From the NCBI RefSeq assembly GCF_000275845.1, contig NW_006766926.1, forward strand, positions 174,172 to 238,171: a stretch of 64,000 nt of DNA, in the 5' to 3' direction. The first letter of the stretch is position 1. The number at the start of each line of letters is the position of its first letter. This DNA comes from Dichomitus squalens LYAD-421 SS1. Its lineage: Eukaryota; Basidiomycota; Agaricomycetes; Polyporales; Polyporaceae. The translations under genes were made by a program, and so were the position numbers. Shown here piece by piece: positions 9,838 through 22,002 of the stretch. The notes beneath the pieces are model-generated. The model was not told the origin of the DNA. It worked only from the letters and a program-made list of their open reading frames with translations, and did not search any database.

Positions 9838-12611
9838 TCACGCCGCGTTCTCGGGGTCGAACCACGCCGCGAAGTCGCGCTCGAAGTTCAAGCTAGAATC
9901 ACCCATAAGACCTCCCGTCACGTCGAAGTCCCCGAAGGGGAAGTCGACGTTGAACGCGCTTGGGTCTAGTGCGTCCGCTGGGTTCGTTGCCGGTGGTGGC
10001 GGCGGTGGGGGATGATGGTTCGACATCTGCGGTGGGGGGTGGCTCGACATCTGCGGCGTCGACGAGCTAAGGATCTGCGAGGGCGACGGCGCAGTCATCT
10101 GCCCGGACCCTGATGCGTTCGGCGTGGGCGGGGCGGGCGTCGTCGTTTGGGGCGGGACCCCGGAGTGGTTCTGCCCAGGCACGCCCGCAGCGGCATTCTG
10201 TGGCGACGAGTCGACGCGGCCGTTCTGTGGTGCGCCATCCTCTTGCTTCGAGCCACCGGGTGGGTTCTTCGCCGCCATCGCCGGTGAAGGAGGGGGAGGA
10301 GGCATCATGCCCATCGGCTTGCCTTGCGCCATCCGATTGCCAGGCTGGCCGCCTTGGCCGTCTGCAGCCGGCGACGCAGCATTACTAGGCATCATATGCT
10401 GTGGCATGTTTGGAGGCTTGTGAATGTTCTGCATCTGTTGTCGGTACTGCATGGCCTGCTGGTCAGTCTACAATCGACCTTACGCAAGGCGTGGAAATAC
10501 CTGATGCATCGCGGGATTCACCATTCCCGATTGTCCGGGCTGCATCATCGGTGGATTCATCGGGGTCTGCATCGGGCTCATTTGCGGCGTCCCCAAACCA
10601 TGGCCCAACATGGGGTTGTTCATGCCCGCCATCGGAGGCCCGTTGTACTGCATCCCTTGCATCTGTGCCGGGCGCTGCATCATACCGTTAGGTAGCTGCA
10701 TGGGTTGTCCTGGTGGCCCGGGCTGTTGAGGTGGGTGCTGAGGGGGATACATCGGCGTCATCGGCGGTTGCGCATGTCCTTCCGCTGGTGATCGGCGTAC
10801 ACGCTTGTTCTCCCGAGGCGAAGACTCGTTCCGTGCACTCGGAAGCTGTTCGGCCTGTGTAAAGGGGAGGCGAGACGTCAGTCTAGGCCATCAAATTGTG
10901 AGTCAATGCTGCTCACCTCTTGTCCGGGAGATGTGCTGTTCCTCTTCGCGCCCCGCTGCTGCTGATTCTGCCCTTGTGACGGTTGCAATGGCTGCTGCCC
11001 AGACTGCTGACCATTCTGTGGATGGGACATGGCCCGTAGTCCAGATGGGGGTTGCATCGGGCCAGGTCCTGGATGGCCCGGTGGCACATTGCTCGGACCT
11101 GGAGCATTCGGCGGTTTCATGTTGCCCCCTCGACGGAACTGCGACACAAGTGCTTGCTGTTCGCCCACGACAGTCAGCGTCGCCGCCCATCTTTGTTAGT
11201 GGCGATATGCGCACCTTCTCCTCCGTCGTCATCGCAGTAATATCTTTATCGCCCATCCCGAGATCCTGCCTGAGCTTGTGAAGACTGGGCGGGGGTATCC
11301 GATTGAGTTCTTGTGTTAGCATCTCCGGCGACATGGGTTGCAGCCCTGCCATGCCGGGTACCTGTCGATGGGCCATCGACGGACTCTGATGCACTGCAGG
11401 CGATCCTGGATTGTTCGGCGATCGACCAACGAATGCTTGATATCCTGGCTGGGGTGTTTGCTGAGGGCCCGGAGGCCCGTTCGGAGGGTGCATTGTTCCA
11501 CGCATCTGTGTGAGCGGCTGGTTCTGTCCGACGGGAGCCATCGGGTTGTGCGGCGGAGGTCCTCCAGGTTGGGTGTTTGGGGGTGAATGAGCCATCTGTG
11601 GAGACTGGAAGGGGCCGCCGTTCAGACGTTGCTGAGGAGGCCCCGTGCGCTGGTTGGGCGGCGGAGCTTGAGGCATAGTTGGTCCTTGTGGGGGAGCAGG
11701 GCCACCCGAGGACCCGGGAACACCATTCGGTTGGGGGCCATTGGCGGGAAAGGGAACCGCGTTCTGAGTGCCATTCGGCAGAGGACCGGGCTGCTGACCT
11801 GAGGGGGCGACGATGCCGTTTGGCGGAGCCACAGTCGGGTTTGGCGGTCGCTGCACGCCATTTGGGAAGCGTACGGGGTGTGCTGCCCCGGGCTGTCCAG
11901 GACGTGCTTGCGGTTTCTGTGCGGCGGCTTGCACCTGCTGTTGGTGCTACAACGAGGTCAGACAATCATGGTGAGTGGAATGAAAGGATGAAGTGGTGAA
12001 TGAATGGTAGATACACAGCATGGGATGGAAAGAAAATTGACATCGCCCGACATGACCGGAGCATACGCTCGCGAACAGGCAGCAGATAATGGGAGATACG
12101 GACGGCGACCAATCAAGAGACGACGAGACTCACCTGAGTGTACAACAGCGCCTCCTCTGGGCCCGCGCCGTTGCTCTTGGCCGTAAACAGTACCCAGAAG
12201 ACACTCCACCACCTGCAAGACAAAGATCCGACACGCATGACCTAAGCCACCCGCACACAGCGCCAGAACGGGACGAATAGGCCGAAGTGGCCGCGTCCCA
12301 AGGGAAGCACTCACTCGAAGAGCAGGCCCTGCTTCGCATTGATCGGCGGCTGGGCTGTCGCGGGGATAGAGGCCTCCTGCTGGAGCTCTGAAGCGGTCCT
12401 GCGAAAGCCACGCTTGATACAGTAGTCGTAGATGTATATGTTGAACCTACATGATCATGCATACGAAGACGAGAGTTAGTAGAATCGCTCAGGGAAAAGA
12501 GAAGAGGACAGACATTCTGTCGCCATCCCACTGCAGCGCGGGCTGGTCGATGGGGGTCGGGTTATGGAGATGGGGGTTGTCGACGGGGGCCGCGGTGCCA
12601 TCGGTGGCCAT
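9838..12611 (-). CDS. LisH-domain transcriptional regulator, Flo8/SSDP-like
   Basis: The seven exons I read are 12611-12514, 12446-12315, 12212-12134, 11946-11215, 11156-10917, 10854-10501 and 10455-9838. All phases agree and give about 750 residues. The LisH motif is at about residues 33-60 (MFNIYIYDYCIKRGF, TASELQQEA), followed by EWWSVFWVLFTAKSNG, the signature of the Flo8/Som1/SSDP (single-stranded DNA-binding protein) group. The remaining 600 residues are low-complexity and rich in Pro, Gln, Asn, Gly and Met. A central helix-like block (MLTQELNRIPPPSLHKLRQD) breaks this up. The end has an acidic, aromatic patch (FNVDFPFGDFDV, FERDFAAWFDPENAA) that could be an activation or contact surface. 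Family members act in the nucleus in transcription complexes that control filamentation and development. Only the 3' end of this gene recurs, in decayed form, at three places in the window. Confidence 0.85.
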
Positions 12612-13211
12612 GGCGGGGCGTGTAGGGCAATATCGGGGCTGAGGTGGCCGTCGGTGGATGAGAAGAGGCGTGGGAGGGGTGAGGAGGGAGACAGACCTTG
12701 CGCAGCAGCGATATACGGAAGGCCGGATAAAGGAAGCGACGAGCGATTTGGGAGCGAGGCGCGGGCGGGAGGAGATATCGCTGTGGGCGGTCTCTGGGGG
12801 AAGCTGTGCTGTTGGCTGTTAGCTGTCGGCTGTCGGCTGTCCTAGGGGACGTCAGTGGCGTCGGGCGGGATGTCGAGGACGGCGACGGGGGGAGGCGGGG
12901 GCGGGCGTAGAGGAGGAGCGGGGACGGGAAGCGGGTGGTCAGAGCGAGAAGCAGGGAGGCTTTGGCAGAGCGAGACCTGACCAGAGCCCGTCGCCTACAC
13001 GCGACTCGTGCCCGATCCGGTCACACGTCCTCAGTCGCACAAACAAACACCTCGGCATCTCCCGCTGTGCGCACATCCAATCCATCCGTACAACTATCAA
13101 GTACTACATACACAAGAGAGTACGCAACAACGGTCGTTGTCATCCCCAATCAGGGATTACCCAGCAAAGATCGCCCGACGCTGCTCATCCAGCAGCAATC
13201 ACCCAACACCC
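12612..13211. other. Promoter region of the LisH gene
   Basis: This lies between the start of the LisH gene and the end of the START-domain gene, both on the minus strand. It is GC-rich with purine-rich runs (for example around 12650-12680 and 12850-12950). A small direct repeat, GCTGTTGGCTGTTAGCTGTC, lies near 12810. No gene is recognised. Confidence 0.45.
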
Positions 13212-16200
13212 CTAATGCCGTCGCACGACAGCAATCTGGAAATCCCATCCGCCAACAAGATATTTGACCTCCAACAGCCTCTTCATCTCCCGCCATCCCG
13301 CCCCACCCACACTCCCCATCTCCTTCTCGTCCGTCACCACGTACACAAAGTCGGCTGGCGAGAGCAGCGACCTCAGCAGCGATCCCACCAGGAACGCGAT
13401 CAGCGCCACAATGACCACTGTCGAGAGCGGGTACGTCGTTCCCGTTCCCGCCATCGTCCTTGTCTGAGCTCGAGCGAGCATCGCGCCGCTCTCCGGCCCT
13501 TCTCCTCCCGACGTCTGTCTGGCAGTTCCTGACCCGTCGTTTTGTGACCCGGACGGCGTTCGCGCCGTGCCTTCTGAGTTGGCGCCTGTCGGGGAGAGTA
13601 CCGCGCTCGATCGTCTTGAGGCGCCAAACCTGAGTTGCGTGTACCCGTTGAGGTTGAGGAACCGCATGAATCCTGTTGCAGCGCTCTCGGGTGCATGTGT
13701 CTCCGCAGGAGGCTCCAACGGCATCGCCTGCTGTGACCGAACAGTAAAAAAGTTAAGCAAAAAATGAATAAACGCCATCCGCGCGATGGCAGAGAAGCCC
13801 ACGTCAGTCAAAGTCCACAAATTGACAGATGGCGTGCGCGCACGGCAGACGGAATGCACGATTCACGCACGCACGCGCATAGACACCAATCAATAACAAC
13901 GTCGACGGGGCACTCACATTTTCGGCTGCGTCGTCCGTCGCATCGCTCGCCGCTCCCCCGCCCTCCTTCTCCTGCTCTTCTGGTGCGCCAGAAGGACCCT
14001 CGGAAGCTTTAACCGGCGCTTCGAGAAGATGCTGAGCCACTGCCAGCGGCGTTTGCAGCTCGGCCGGGAGCTGTTCCTCCGCGGACACGGACCTGCAGAT
14101 GCATCAGCCACCATATGGTATGTCACGGACACTGCGCGGCGTTCGGAAATTGTCCGGACACGATCAACAGGCGCACACGTACCGCGCGAGAACATCCATC
14201 TTTGCCGCTCGTCCGTCGAGCAGCTCATCTCGCCCGAGTGCTGTTAGCGACTCCTTCTCGCTCAGCACGGGAACCGATGCACCATTCACTCTCACCGCCA
14301 CTGTCTTCTTAGCCGAAGACGACGCGTTGCCGGCGGCAGCGGGTGCGGGCGTCACACGCACGTCAACGATAGAGCGCCCTTCTTCCAGATCGAGCAGCCA
14401 TTGTGGTTTGGGCGGCGCTCTCCTCGTCTCGCCGGTGAGTGGGTCGACGATCGTCGTCATCTGATACTGCGCCGTCGGGAGGGTGAACCGAAGCAAATGG
14501 CGTGGCGGCCTATCCACATTCAAGCCAGCGGAATGCAGCGGGGAAGAGGGGAGTGTATACGCCGCACAAGCTACCGGGAGCGCAGCTTCGGCATCAGCTC
14601 CTGCGTCATCCTTCGCGCTATCCGAAGATGGTCCGGGAAGGGCTAGCTGGCTCTTTGTGTTCTTCTCGATTCGTGACCGCATTTGCACATCGTAGCCGTC
14701 CGGATAGAGTTTTGAGTCCACGATGAGCTCCGAGACGAGGAGATCGACCGGCAGGCGCACCTCCCCTCGAGGTGTGAATATCGAAGGCGAGCGCTGAACA
14801 TCACGCGCCCGTGGAGATCGCGAGCGTGTGGCCCGAAGCCGGCTTTCAGAAGCACTGGGCTCCAAGGTCTCGCTGGTTTCGTCAGTTGAAAGCGAAATGG
14901 GGCTCTGGGCTAACGGTGAGGCGGGGTTGGTTACGATACGACTAGGTCTTGGAGTGCGGTCGTCCTTTGTCGACGAAGGAGAGGCACTGGCGGCGCCGTT
15001 GAGGATCATCAGGCTCGAATAGATCCGGCTCGCAGGATGGAAGCCGCCCAAGAGGAACGTACGGCTCGCATCGCGCCGGCGTAATGTCCATGACTGTTGC
15101 GACCGGAGCTTGTCCTCCGGGGAAGGTGCCAGGACAAAGCCCGCCGCAGGCATACGCATCGATGGAGAGGGCGACAGATTCTTGAGGTAATTCTCGACAG
15201 CAAGTATGGACTTTGGTAGCATCCCGTTGATCATCGAGTTGACAGCAGCTGGTATTGAGCCTGCGTAATCCACAGCGACGACCCGCGTGCACCGTGTGGA
15301 TGGGATTGCATAGTTCTCAGCAGAATATGGATCGAGCGTCTCAAAGACCCACGCGTCAAGGAAAACACGCCCGACCGGGAGATTGTGAGCGTTATACTTG
15401 GTTGACGCAAAATGGCTGACGGACTCGGGGGAGAACGATGCCGAAACGCAGAATATGGCCGAACGACTATGTTGTTCGCCGGAGAGCTGTTCGACGTCGA
15501 CGGTGCTCCTCCTTGAGGCTGGTGTGGAAGTGGTCCCCCGCGCGATCAAGGAAGCCAAGTAGAACCCGCGGTCGCGGAAAGGAAAGCCACCCTTCATAAT
15601 GACAAACGCCGTATGGGCGTCAGCCCCGTATGCCTCAAGGACGCTAACGGAGTCGAAACGCGTGTCCCACTGCTTCCGACAGTCATAGCTGGTGAGGACG
15701 GACACTATCTCCTCCGCGGCAACGCCCTCGATGACCTTCTTGCCTTTGTGGACCGGGATGACGGGCGAGACATCCGGGAAGATTTTGCGCTGGACCGGGA
15801 AGTCCTTGTCGCTTACTAGCGTCCAGCCGTCCCCATGAGGTGACGCATGAAGATCCTGGACGAACGCAAGAGCGTCAAGTGCACATTGCATAGGAAGCTT
15901 GGAAGACAGAGGTGCGGCGTCTTCGCCTCCAGCCATAGCAGGAGATATGGCCGCAACGGCCTGTTGCGTCGTGGTAGTTGCCTGTTCGACGGCAAATGTG
16001 AAGAACTTGGAGACCGAAGTTGCGAACGAGGGAGATGTGGTCGTGAAAGACGTCTTAGAAGGCGAAGGGGGTACGGATGATCTGCCATTTCCGTTCTCGC
16101 CCTGAATATCCTTGTGAGCGTCCCATTCAGCCCTCCGTTTCCGAATCGTGCTGATGACAGGAGGCTGGTCTAGAGGAACACGAGTAGGCTTGACACGCTT

Positions 16201-19200
16201 CTGCTTCGTGAGGTTCTTCAGGTCGCGATCCGGCATCTCTTCCATATCGACTTCGACCTTGGCGCCATTCACCATCACGAGGCCCTTATCCTTAGGCGCA
16301 CTCATCGGTCCTCGACGAATGATAGTCTGGAGTCGCTCTTGTTCCGAGAAGACCGCGTCGTGGGTGATAGTAAGCCACAGGCCGCCACCTCCGGAAGAGA
16401 ATCGATGTCGACGGAGGGCAATAATGGACTGCGGCGGTGGATCGACGACGATATCGAGTGATGACGCCCAGGTATCGAGGTCGCACCGGATCTCGCATTC
16501 GATTACAGGAAGATTGGATGAGGATCTGCCGTCGGCAGGAGCCCCTTCACCCGCAGTCCGACGCTTGGCGCAACCCTCGTACTCGATTCGGAAACTACCG
16601 CGTTCGTGGTCGTATCGAAGCTTGTTAGCCTTCGCACTTTCAAGGCGAGTTACAATGGGCGGCCCTCCGCACTTGATTGCGAACTCGCCAACGCCAGCGA
16701 CTGCGGTGATCATCTGTTGAGGAATCGACGCCTTGTTCGACCAACCCTTCGGGTCCGACTGCTCTAAGAGAGTAACCAGGGTGGTGTTCGGCGACAAAGC
16801 CTCGATCGCCCAGCCTTGCAAGTCTACTTGGGTTCGAATGACGTTTGGATCCACAGGTGGGATCTGCGGGAAGAGGCTTGGGTCGTCCGCTGAGAAAGCG
16901 AAAACATGCACGGTGGTTGGCGACTTATAGACCGTCTTGAGAACGACCATGTCGCGTCCGCTGAGCATCGGTTAATAGATGACATGAGGTGAATTATGCA
17001 ACAACCAAACGCTACTTACTTGACCGGCCATGCTGGCTTGGTCTTGTAATGCCATAGCTCCGTCAGCTCGTTGACGTCTTCAAGTAGCACAGCGTCGTCG
17101 TACTGCTTGTCCCAGTACGCCCTCGCACCGGCCGTGGTGATAGCAGCATATAAGTCCCATAGACTTATACCGACGAAAGTTGCCTCCGCTCGGTACACAA
17201 CCAGCGTAGGGTCGATAGAGTCCAGCTGCGACACAGACACTCCGCGCGCCTCCACGTCTGCAAGGCAAATCAGGATATGCTCGCATACTGCGAATCAAAC
17301 AGAATCCTTACTTTGCTTCCACTTCGCTTCCGGCTCTTGCAGGAGCGAGGAAAAGTAGATGTAATTCCGCTTCACCCGCGATAGAATTGACTTCTCCGCC
17401 GCAGCCGAGCGCTCCGTCGGCGTTCGCGCGATCTGTGGCCGCTCACCGACGGTCGACGCCCTAGACGTGCTTGTCGCCATAGTAGCGACCGAAGACTGCG
17501 TATGCAGACTTTGCTCAGCCATACTCGACGCGTCCTGGAACATCTGCTGAGACACGAAATAAGACGCAGGGTCTCGCGGCTCCAGCTCCTCGACGGACTG
17601 CGGGATGCCATTCAGTCGGAGCGCAGTGGACGGACCAGAAAGCTCTATGGTCACGCGGACCTTGAGCACGACATGGTCGTTTGGAAGCTCCGCGTGCTTC
17701 ACTGCTAGGGTGAACTTGGGAATGTCTGTAGATGGCAACTCCGCCGTAGGCGAGGAAACGGGAGCACGAGTCGCATGCGCAGTCCACGGGAGCTGCGAGA
17801 CCTGCTCCGAGGAGCCCTTGGTCGACAGTTGGACGTCCCACCCGTGCGCAGAGGGAAGAGAGAACTCGACAGAACGGGTGAGCCTGCGGGCCTCACGTAT
17901 CTGGTGGAGTTCTTCCACACTCTGTTCTGCGGGCTGTGGATGCTCGTCCTCTTCTGGGACGATAGAGTAGTCCACCGTCAGAGCTTCTCTGTCTACAGCA
18001 AACCGTACTCGTTCAATCGAGACTCCGTTGCCATAGCCAGTCATGAGAGGTACGCGCTTGCCGCGTTGCTGCACTGTCTTGTAGAGACCTACTGTCATCG
18101 CAGCAAGTTGCTGAACAAGACTTGAACCAGAAGTGAAACCCCAGACCAAGCGGAAGTTGTGCTGCCAGAAACAAGTGATGCGCAGTCTTGCAATACCAGA
18201 ACGTTGGGACGGATCGATTGATTGTGGCTGTATGCGCTGGATACACCAGCCGAACACTGATGTTTCTCAGAACAGCTATGACTGTGACAGAGTGGGACAT
18301 ACTTACGTGCAACATCAGAGCGTACATATGGTGGAGACGGTCGTAAGTATGTCGGTTCATCCGGTGATCGAGGTAAAGACGTGGAGATATCGATTAACGT
18401 AGTGGCATCATTAAACGTGCGGGAAATAGTGACTGCGTCTCGCGGACTAGAAATGGAATCAGGTTGTCAGTCAACAAGTTCTGAGTAAAAGTCCGCAAAC
18501 CTGAAGTCTAAAGCAGCAAGTCCGGATATTAGCCGAAGCGCTATGCGAAGCCACCGTCTCGTGTACGTCAAACCTGCTGTTCACAAAAGCACCCACCGCA
18601 TGATGTGTGGTGTGTGCTGGAGTGTCTGAGAGAGACATAGGAGAGGCATAGGAAACATATTTCCACTGCACCGCATAGTAACACGCGTCGTATGTCCTTC
18701 CACTCATAATGAAAGTGACATGGATAGGGCAGACCTCGGGTCACTTCAGTATAAAACAGGGCGGCGGGCGGTACGCATGGATAGACACTCACAATATGAC
18801 GATGAAATGACACTCACTTGGCAGGCCATCCTAGCGAGAAGTTCACCTTAGAGATCCTTGTCGCCAGGTCGAACATCTCCAGCAACTGCGCACTCTCCAC
18901 CGCGGGATCCCATTCCTTCCGAAGTTCCGGGGTAACGAGTACAGACTTCCACGCAGCGAGAGACACCGGGTCATCACTGATAGGTACCTCGAGAACGGCA
19001 CGGTATGTGTTGTCTCCGGACTTGCTTGGTCGACGGTGGATGATGACATCGGTTAGCTCGAGTACGTCCGACGCGCGCGCTTTCCCTTTGCTTGCTGGAG
19101 AGGCGGCTTCGTTTGCTACGGGAACACGCTTCCATTCGGAAGAGGAGTGCGAGGTGAGGAGTTGACGAAAGTGTGCTTGGGCATTGTCGAGTGCAGCGTA

Positions 19201-19227
19201 CCACGACTGTCTTAGCCTGGGCTGCAT
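13212..19227 (-). CDS. Multi-START-domain lipid-binding protein with C-terminal membrane anchor
   Basis: The exons I read are 19227-18818, 18446-18307, 18256-17312, 17257-17020, 16960-14183, 14092-13918 and about 13730-13212. All phases agree and give about 1,734 residues. The N terminus (LRQSWYAALDNAQAHFRQLL) begins a START-like domain (about 1-250). A second lies at about 499-720 (for example ARAYWDKQYDDAVLLEDVNE and NGRDMVVLKTVYKSP). A third lies at about 940-1165 (WTLVSDKDFPVQRKIF, YDCRKQWDTRFDSV, AVDYAGSIPAAVNSMINGML). Between them are Ser- and Pro-rich linkers. A single hydrophobic segment (STVVIVALIAFLVGSLL, about 1663-1681) precedes a short tail. The layout suggests a membrane-anchored sterol or lipid sensor/transfer protein, by analogy with other START proteins. 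The ligand cannot be told. Intron 1 (18817-18447, about 371 nt) is much longer than the others. Confidence 0.85.
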
Positions 19228-19796
19228 TCAAGACAAGATTAAGGATCGAACAGTAGCTATATGCGCACCTAGTCCCATCCATATTAGAGATATGTCGTGT
19301 AGTGATCGTCAAGCGTCGTGGTAGAGGTGAGGAATAAGGCCTCGGAGGCTAATATGGTACGAGCGTCTTTGATGAAAGTCGTGGGTTGATCGAAGGACAC
19401 GTGAATTGGTATTGGACAACGCGGCCAAGACCACGTTGAAAGCTGAAGTATGTCGGCTATTCAAAGTCGACGATGCCGTGGGGATGTGGTACTGGTCGAC
19501 GAGCACGAAAGCGGAAGCAGCGAGCAAGCGAGGTGGCGTACGCCGGACACGATGTCGACGCAGTTACTTGAGCTGAGGACAACAGTTGGAAGCGCCCATG
19601 GCGTCACCTTTCTTAGGGATATCGAGAAAAGAGTACTTATCGAGGTCTCTTTGGCTGATAACCTCTGATAACGTTACACGACCAGTCCGGGGTTCAAATT
19701 TAATCTCAGCGGCGTCAAGTTGGATCGAGTCATGGAAGATCTCCAAGCACAGACGAAAAGGCTTCTGGAGGGCGCAGCACACCACACACACCGGCG
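19228..19796. other. Divergent promoter region (START gene / pyridoxal kinase)
   Basis: The two flanking genes are transcribed away from each other, so this about 570-bp stretch should hold both promoters. I see no gene and no repeat in it, and no clear TATA box close to either start. Confidence 0.5.
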
Positions 19797-21152
19797 ATGG
19801 CGACAGGGAACATAAGCCACGGCCGTATCCTAAGCATTCAGTCCCACGTTGCATATGGATATGTTGGTGGGAAGGCGGCGGTGTTTCCGTTGCAGTGCCT
19901 CGGCTACGATGTTGACGTGAGTGGTTTTGTTCATCGTTACCGCGATCATTTGCTGGAAGCTAGAGATCGACTCGTTCCCTGACCCGCGACATGTCTGGAG
20001 TAGGTCATCAACACTGTCAACTTCTCCAACCACTCCGGTGAGCTCCAGTCACGCATGCAAATGCCGCAAAAGTCATGACTAGTACTCAGGATATGGCCGC
20101 TTCGGAGGGTCAAGAGCTTCCGCACAGGAGCTCTCGCAGATTTTCGACATCATGGATCAGAACGGGTTACTCTACCCTGAGAGGTTGTTGACAGGTCCGT
20201 TCTGCTTCCTAACCCCCTGGCTATCACTCATCTCGTTGGTGTTCAGGCTATGTGCCAGGGGCAGAGGCGACGGAAGCAGTCACCGCTCTTGCTCAGAGAC
20301 TGCGACATCGGAGCCCAAAACTCATCTACCTACTGGATCGTAAGATCACATTCCTGCAACCAAATTTACGGAATTTTGAAGCATTATATCCTTCACAGCC
20401 GTCTTAGGAGACTCCGGACGACTATATGTCTCCCCAGATGTCGTCCCAATATACAAGAACGCTCTTCATCTCGCTACCATCATCACTCCCAACTGGTTCG
20501 AAGTCGAGTATGTCTGTCCCACTAGTCTCGTGAAAGCAGCGCCTCATCGCCCCAAAGAGTCCTGACAGATACTAAGATCACCGACGCTGTCTCCCTCCGT
20601 CAAGCCACTCAAGTCCTCCACCAGACATACCACGTTCCCCACGTCGTGATAAGCTCGATACCACTGAAGTCTTGGCTCCTTGACCTCCTCCCCGCGCACC
20701 TCCACCCCGCCTCCGCCTCCGCCTCTACCTCAGAGTACCTGGCCTGCATCGCCTCCTCCCGACAAGGATCCAGCTCCACCGTCTACGCGACGTGCTTCCC
20801 TTGCCTCCCCGGCTACTTCTCGGGAGTCGGCGACCTTTTCTCCGCGCTCGTCCTCGCACATTTCACCGATGAGCCCACGACAGAGGGAGAGACGTCACTG
20901 TCGCGCGCGGTATCGCAGGCGGTGAGCAAGACGCACGCCATGCTTGTGCTCACGCATGAGGCGGCGGCTGCGCTGCCAGAGGACGAGCGGACCGTAACGG
21001 ATGAGGAGCTTGATGTGCGGGAGCCGATACGGAAGATCAGACGCATGCGTGGGCGTGAGTTGCGGCTGATCCAGGGGCAGGATATCATCCGGGGGACGCA
21101 ACCTATAGAGTTTAGAAGATTGCAAGCTTGGGATACGTTTTGGGATGCGTGA
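19797..21152 (+). CDS. Pyridoxal kinase (vitamin B6 salvage)
   Basis: The enzyme phosphorylates pyridoxal, pyridoxine or pyridoxamine to the 5'-phosphates in the cytosol. It belongs to the ribokinase superfamily and resembles yeast BUD16/BUD17. Exons begin 19797-19916, 20004-20037 and 20090-20191, then about 20247-20339 and onward to the stop at 21150-21152. Recognisable blocks in order are [33 protein letters not shown], the substrate loop [27 protein letters not shown] and [13 protein letters not shown]. The catalytic [14 protein letters not shown] near the C terminus carries the G-x-G-D anion hole and the general base Asp. The insert before the GVGD block is longer than in bacterial enzymes, as usual in fungi. 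The gene looks intact and is probably a conserved single-copy gene next to the variable block that begins downstream. Confidence 0.93.
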
Positions 21153-21940
21153 AATCCGTTAGACGTAAATCAGGGTTGGAAGGAAGCCTTGTAGGAGGCA
21201 CGCTGTGTACTTTTTCCTCTCGTTTCTCGGCGAGTCACGAAAATCGTGTCCTCCTTGGGCCCCCCTATCTGGTGACGGGATGCACCCTCGAACGCAGGAT
21301 TACTTCATTCTCCCATCATAATATTAGCCCTATCCACTCTCTGATACCTTGTTCTCTGGGAGTCCGCCGTTCGACCTCTTATTTCTACAGTATGGCAAAA
21401 AAGTCAAGACATGTTAGATTGCGTACTAAGACGGTCATTACTGAAACAAAGAGGCGGGAAGTGATTTACTGTCACCTGGGCTGTATCCTACATATCAGGT
21501 TGAACTGGCCACGATGCGATTGATACTGACAAATTTTCAGTTAGTGGTCTGTGGCTGGTTTTCGTTCTAGTCCTCCCTTGGGCGCCTATTTTGGTTGGCT
21601 TCCTTATTTGGCTGGGTAAGTTCGGGCTCCGGCTCGAATCACGAACTTAAGCGACTTGAACTCGAACAGCCAACGGTCAAGACGCGTGCCGCACTCCTTT
21701 GTAATTCACCACCTTGGTAACGCTTCTGAGAATATATCATTGTCAAAAACACTGTAAGACATATCTCGGCGCAGCACACAGAGAAATGACTGATCTCGCC
21801 TGCCAACAGGCGGTACTCTGGCGGAATCACCAGTGGCACTTAATCCTGACCTTGACTCATCTCCGTGCTGCCGCGCATATCACCCATATCCATATCGGTC
21901 GCACAAAGGAGGATCGGAATTTTGAACTCCGTAGCTGCTC
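21153..21940. other. Intergenic between pyridoxal kinase and FunK1 A
   Basis: No gene is recognised. The right-hand end (from about 21895) starts to resemble the FunK1 promoter of copy B (GGTCGCACAAAGG, then a GGAATTTTGAACTCCGT-type block). The left end of the duplicated material is therefore probably within this interval. No LisH 3' fragment is visible upstream of copy A, unlike copies B and C. Confidence 0.45.
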
Positions 21941-21941
21941 A

Positions 21942-21949
21942 TATATAAA
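21942..21949 (+). promoter_or_regulatory. TATA box of FunK1 A
   Basis: TATATAAA lies about 55 bases upstream of the start codon at 22003. FunK1 B has TATAAAAT at almost the same distance, and a conserved block rich in TCGCACAAA lies just upstream in both. Confidence 0.55.
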
Positions 21950-22002
21950 CATCTCATCCGTAAGTTGGACTTCCATCCAACGCTCTCATATCTTCCTTCG
22001 AC

